Below, piece after piece: positions 23,650 to 26,790 of a DNA stretch of 26,790 nt. The translations under genes and the position numbers were made by a program. Location: positions 1 to 26,790 of the forward strand of contig JAKSDN010000024.1 in the NCBI GenBank assembly GCA_022360075.1, read 5' to 3'. Within the stretch, counting starts at the first letter, position 1; each line of letters starts with the position of its first letter. The notes beneath the pieces were generated by a model. That model ran no database searches. It was not told the origin of the DNA and saw only the letters and a program-made list of their open reading frames with translations. Source of the stretch: Kiloniellales bacterium (lineage in GTDB: Bacteria; Pseudomonadota; Alphaproteobacteria; Kiloniellales; JAKSDN01).

Positions 23650-24546
23650 GTGGCGACGAGCGACATCGCATCGGAACCGCTCCTGTCCGAGCCGTCCCCG
23701 CGCCAGATTCTCCTGCGCAGGGTGGTCAAGCACAAAGGGCTCATCTTCGGCGGGGCGGTCTTCCTGGCCATTGTCGTCGCGGCCCTGCTCGGCCCGGCTC
23801 TCGTTGAGCACGGACCTTTCGACCAAGACCTGAGAAACCGGCTGTTGCCGCCGTTCTGGTACGAAAGGGGGGATCCTTCCCACCTGCTGGGAACCGACCA
23901 CCTCGGGCGCGACTACCTGGCCCGGCTGCTCTATGGCGCCCGCATCTCTCTGTTCATCGGCCTGTCGGTGGCGCTGATCTCCGGCCTGATCGGCACCACG
24001 CTGGGCGTGCTGGCCGGCTATCTGGGCGGACGTGTCGACACCCTCGTCATGTTCATCATCACGACGCGGCTCGCCATGCCGGTGATTCTGGTCGCTCTCG
24101 CCGTTGTCGCCTTGATCGGCAGCTCCCTGCAGACCGTCATCCTGGTGCTTGGGCTGCTGCTCTGGGAGCGCTATGCGCTGGTGCTGCGTTCTTCCACCAT
24201 GCAGGCCCGCTCCATGGACTACGTCGAGGCGGCAAAGGCGCAAGGCTGCTCGAAGACCTGGATTCTCCTCAGAGAGATCATGCCGAACATCGTGAACAAC
24301 CTGATCGTCGTTGCGACATTGGAGATGGCGCATGCGATCATTCTTGAAGCGGCCTTGTCCTTTCTCGGTCTCGGTGTTCAGCCGCCCTTGCCCTCTTGGG
24401 GCCTCATGGTGGCCGAGGGCAGGGAATTCATGCTGTTCGACGCGTGGCTCATCACGATCCCCGGCGTGATGCTGTTCCTGCTCGTCTTGGCCATCAACCT
24501 CGTGGGCGATGGCATCCGAGACGTGACGGCACCCGAGGGACGTTAG
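23650..24546 (+). CDS. DppC-type ABC transporter permease
   Basis: Second inner-membrane permease, 298 residues, starting with GTG one base after the dppB-like stop. It has a cytoplasmic N-terminal region, one hydrophobic segment (GAVFLAIVVAALLGPALV), the DppC-type loop LLGTDHLGRDYLARLLYGAR, and further membrane segments. The EAA loop is at DYVEAAKAQGCSKTWILLRE, followed by IMPNIVNNLIV. The C-terminal LSFLGLGVQPPLPSWGLMV is a hallmark of this subunit. It pairs with the DppB-type protein to form the channel. Confidence 0.94.
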   Translation: MATSDIASEPLLSEPSPRQILLRRVVKHKGLIFGGAVFLAIVVAALLGPALVEHGPFDQDLRNRLLPPFWYERGDPSHLLGTDHLGRDYLARLLYGARISLFIGLSVALISGLIGTTLGVLAGYLGGRVDTLVMFIITTRLAMPVILVALAVVALIGSSLQTVILVLGLLLWERYALVLRSSTMQARSMDYVEAAKAQGCSKTWILLREIMPNIVNNLIVVATLEMAHAIILEAALSFLGLGVQPPLPSWGLMVAEGREFMLFDAWLITIPGVMLFLLVLAINLVGDGIRDVTAPEGR

Positions 24547-24573
24547 TGATTTGTGAGGGAGGGAGCGATTCCC

Positions 24574-25575
24574 ATGACGAATGGGCAGGAATTGCACGAC
24601 GAAGCGATCGTTATCGACGCCGTATGTCCGCTGCTGATGAACAAGAAGTACATCGAGTGGTACAAGGAAGGCGGTGCGACCGCCGTCGCGCCGACCGTGG
24701 CGAGCGGCGAGAACGCTGCCCAGGCGATTCGGGCCGTCGGCGGATGGCTGCGCTTCGTCAGGCGCCGCGACGACCTGCTGCTGGTCAGGCGGGCCGGTGA
24801 TATCGAGCGCGCCAAGCGGGAAGGCAAGCTCGGAATCTATCTGCACTTTCAGGGCACCGACCCGCTGGAGAACGACATCGACCTGGTCGATGCCTTCAAG
24901 GAGGCCGGGGTCGGCATCATTCAGCTCACCTACAACGTGAAGAACCGGGTCGGCGATGGCGGGTCGGAGCGCACGGACAGCGGTCTCAGCTATTTCGGTC
25001 TTCAGTTCGTCGAGCGCTGCAACGAGGTTGGCGTCATCGTCGACTGCTCGCATACCGGCTTCCGGACGACGATGGATGCGATCGAAGCCTCGACCAAGCC
25101 GGTGGTGTTCTCCCACGCAAACGCGAAGGGCGTCGCGGACTCGCCGCGCAACATCAAGGACGAGCAGATAAAGGCGGTGGCCGCAACCGGCGGCCTGGTC
25201 GGAATCGTGGGTTTCCCGGCTTTCGTGGCGGACAGCAGCAAGCCGACGCTGGACCAGTTCATCGACCATATCGACTATGACGTGAATCTCGTCGGCATCG
25301 ACCACGTGGGCCTCGGCATCGACTACTATTTGGGTCAGCACCTGGTGGCCGAGGAAGAGGACGCCAAACGGGTTTACGACGACATGATCACGACGGGACG
25401 GTGGCGCCCGGAGGCCTATCCGCCGCCGCCGCATCACTTTCCCGAGGGTATCGAGACACCCAGGACCCTGCCGAACCTGACCGCGCGCCTGCTCGATCGC
25501 GGCTACAAGGCCGATGACATCAGAAAGATCCTGGGCGGTAATTGGATGCGGGTGTTCAGGGACATCTGGGGATAG
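24574..25575 (+). CDS. M19 (renal/membrane dipeptidase) family protein with altered metal site
   Basis: Cytoplasmic TIM-barrel protein of 333 residues related to M19 dipeptidases. Recognisable parts are LENDIDLVDAFKEAGVGIIQ, LTYNVKNRVGDGG, VDCSHTG (His160), VVFSHANAKGV (His181), GLGIDYYLG (Asp250), and the C-terminal ILGGNWMRVF. The N-terminal HxD zinc motif of active members is replaced by IDAVCPL (14-20), and the bridging glutamate of the usual EG motif reads FQG (Gln93). Three usual metal ligands are thus absent, so it may use one metal, act on another bond, or only bind ligand. GGGAGGGAG precedes the chosen ATG. It is embedded between permease and ATPase genes, which ties it to processing the imported substrate. 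Confidence 0.85.
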   Translation: MTNGQELHDEAIVIDAVCPLLMNKKYIEWYKEGGATAVAPTVASGENAAQAIRAVGGWLRFVRRRDDLLLVRRAGDIERAKREGKLGIYLHFQGTDPLENDIDLVDAFKEAGVGIIQLTYNVKNRVGDGGSERTDSGLSYFGLQFVERCNEVGVIVDCSHTGFRTTMDAIEASTKPVVFSHANAKGVADSPRNIKDEQIKAVAATGGLVGIVGFPAFVADSSKPTLDQFIDHIDYDVNLVGIDHVGLGIDYYLGQHLVAEEEDAKRVYDDMITTGRWRPEAYPPPPHHFPEGIETPRTLPNLTARLLDRGYKADDIRKILGGNWMRVFRDIWG

Positions 25576-25647
25576 CGGCAGCTAGTCCGTCCCCGCTTGT
25601 CCGGGATGCAGGATCCAAGGTGTGAAGTGTTTCGGGGGTAGGCGGTC

Positions 25648-26646
<999 letters not shown>

Positions 26647-26655
26647 GCCTGGTCG

Positions 26656-26790
26656 ATGGACGACATTGTGATCGAGGCCCGCGATCTGTACCGGAGCTTC
26701 ACGGTCTCCGCCGGCGCGTTTCGGCGCCGCAAGATACTGCAGGCAGTCAATGGCGTCTCGCTGCAGATCCGCCGCGGCGAGGTCGTGGCC
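26656..26790 (+). CDS. DppF-type ABC transporter ATP-binding protein, partial at window edge
   Basis: The first 45 codons of a second ATPase, beginning MDDIVIEARDLYRSFTVSAG, then VNGVSLQIRRGEVVA just before the expected Walker A. It starts 9 bp after the DppD-type stop. The order DppD then DppF is standard for peptide ABC importers. The catalytic motifs lie beyond the window. Confidence 0.85.
   Translation, partial: MDDIVIEARDLYRSFTVSAGAFRRRKILQAVNGVSLQIRRGEVVA

Noticed and set aside
23641..25437. 598-codon minus-strand frame
   Set aside because: Runs through the DppC-type permease and M19 genes in antisense; His/Asp/Arg-rich low-complexity product with no domain.

Overview
The window is GC-rich and tightly packed. 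Its gene families are Urt-type and Dpp-type ABC transporters, a tripartite tricarboxylate transporter (TTT), AmiC/AmiR, an ISNCY transposon, and a VCBS protein. These suggest a free-living alphaproteobacterium with a large solute-uptake repertoire. That placement is inference: there is no rRNA, tRNA or other phylogenetic marker here.

Region 1 (1-5700, minus strand) is an amide/urea-type uptake operon with its own sensor. Transcription runs amiC, amiR, a Tat-exported substrate-binding protein, a LivH/UrtB-type permease, then a LivM/UrtC-type permease that leaves the window. Just upstream of amiC is an RNA leader with two adjacent hairpins. Both have six-base loops with A at position 1 and G at position 4, and the first hairpin shares a strand with a complete intrinsic terminator. 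This is the recognised layout of an ANTAR-protein antitermination target, and AmiR is an ANTAR protein, so the operon probably controls itself: the inducer releases AmiR from AmiC, and AmiR then opens the leader.

Region 2 (5690-13658) looks like a 7.9-kb composite transposon. The left end is a frameshifted ISNCY-type insertion sequence. The right end is a 137-bp internally deleted relative with matching ends. The outer ends are flanked by a 16-bp direct repeat (15/16 identical) that abuts both termini exactly. The cargo is a minus-strand operon: cupin, TctC, a small AtzG-like ORF, amidase, TctB, TctA. It also carries an IS481-type transposase relic. The element landed beside the predicted amiC promoter.

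Region 3 (13773-20362) holds an SRPBCC protein, an 870-residue VCBS-repeat protein, a convergent 726-residue pentapeptide-repeat membrane protein, and an AraC/GyrI-like regulator.

Region 4 (20393-26790) is an XRE-cupin regulator divergent from a peptide-type ABC transporter operon: binding protein, two permeases, an M19 dipeptidase-like protein lacking several usual metal ligands, and two ATPases, the second cut by the window edge. A perfect 16-bp palindrome lies between the -35 and -10 boxes of the operon promoter.
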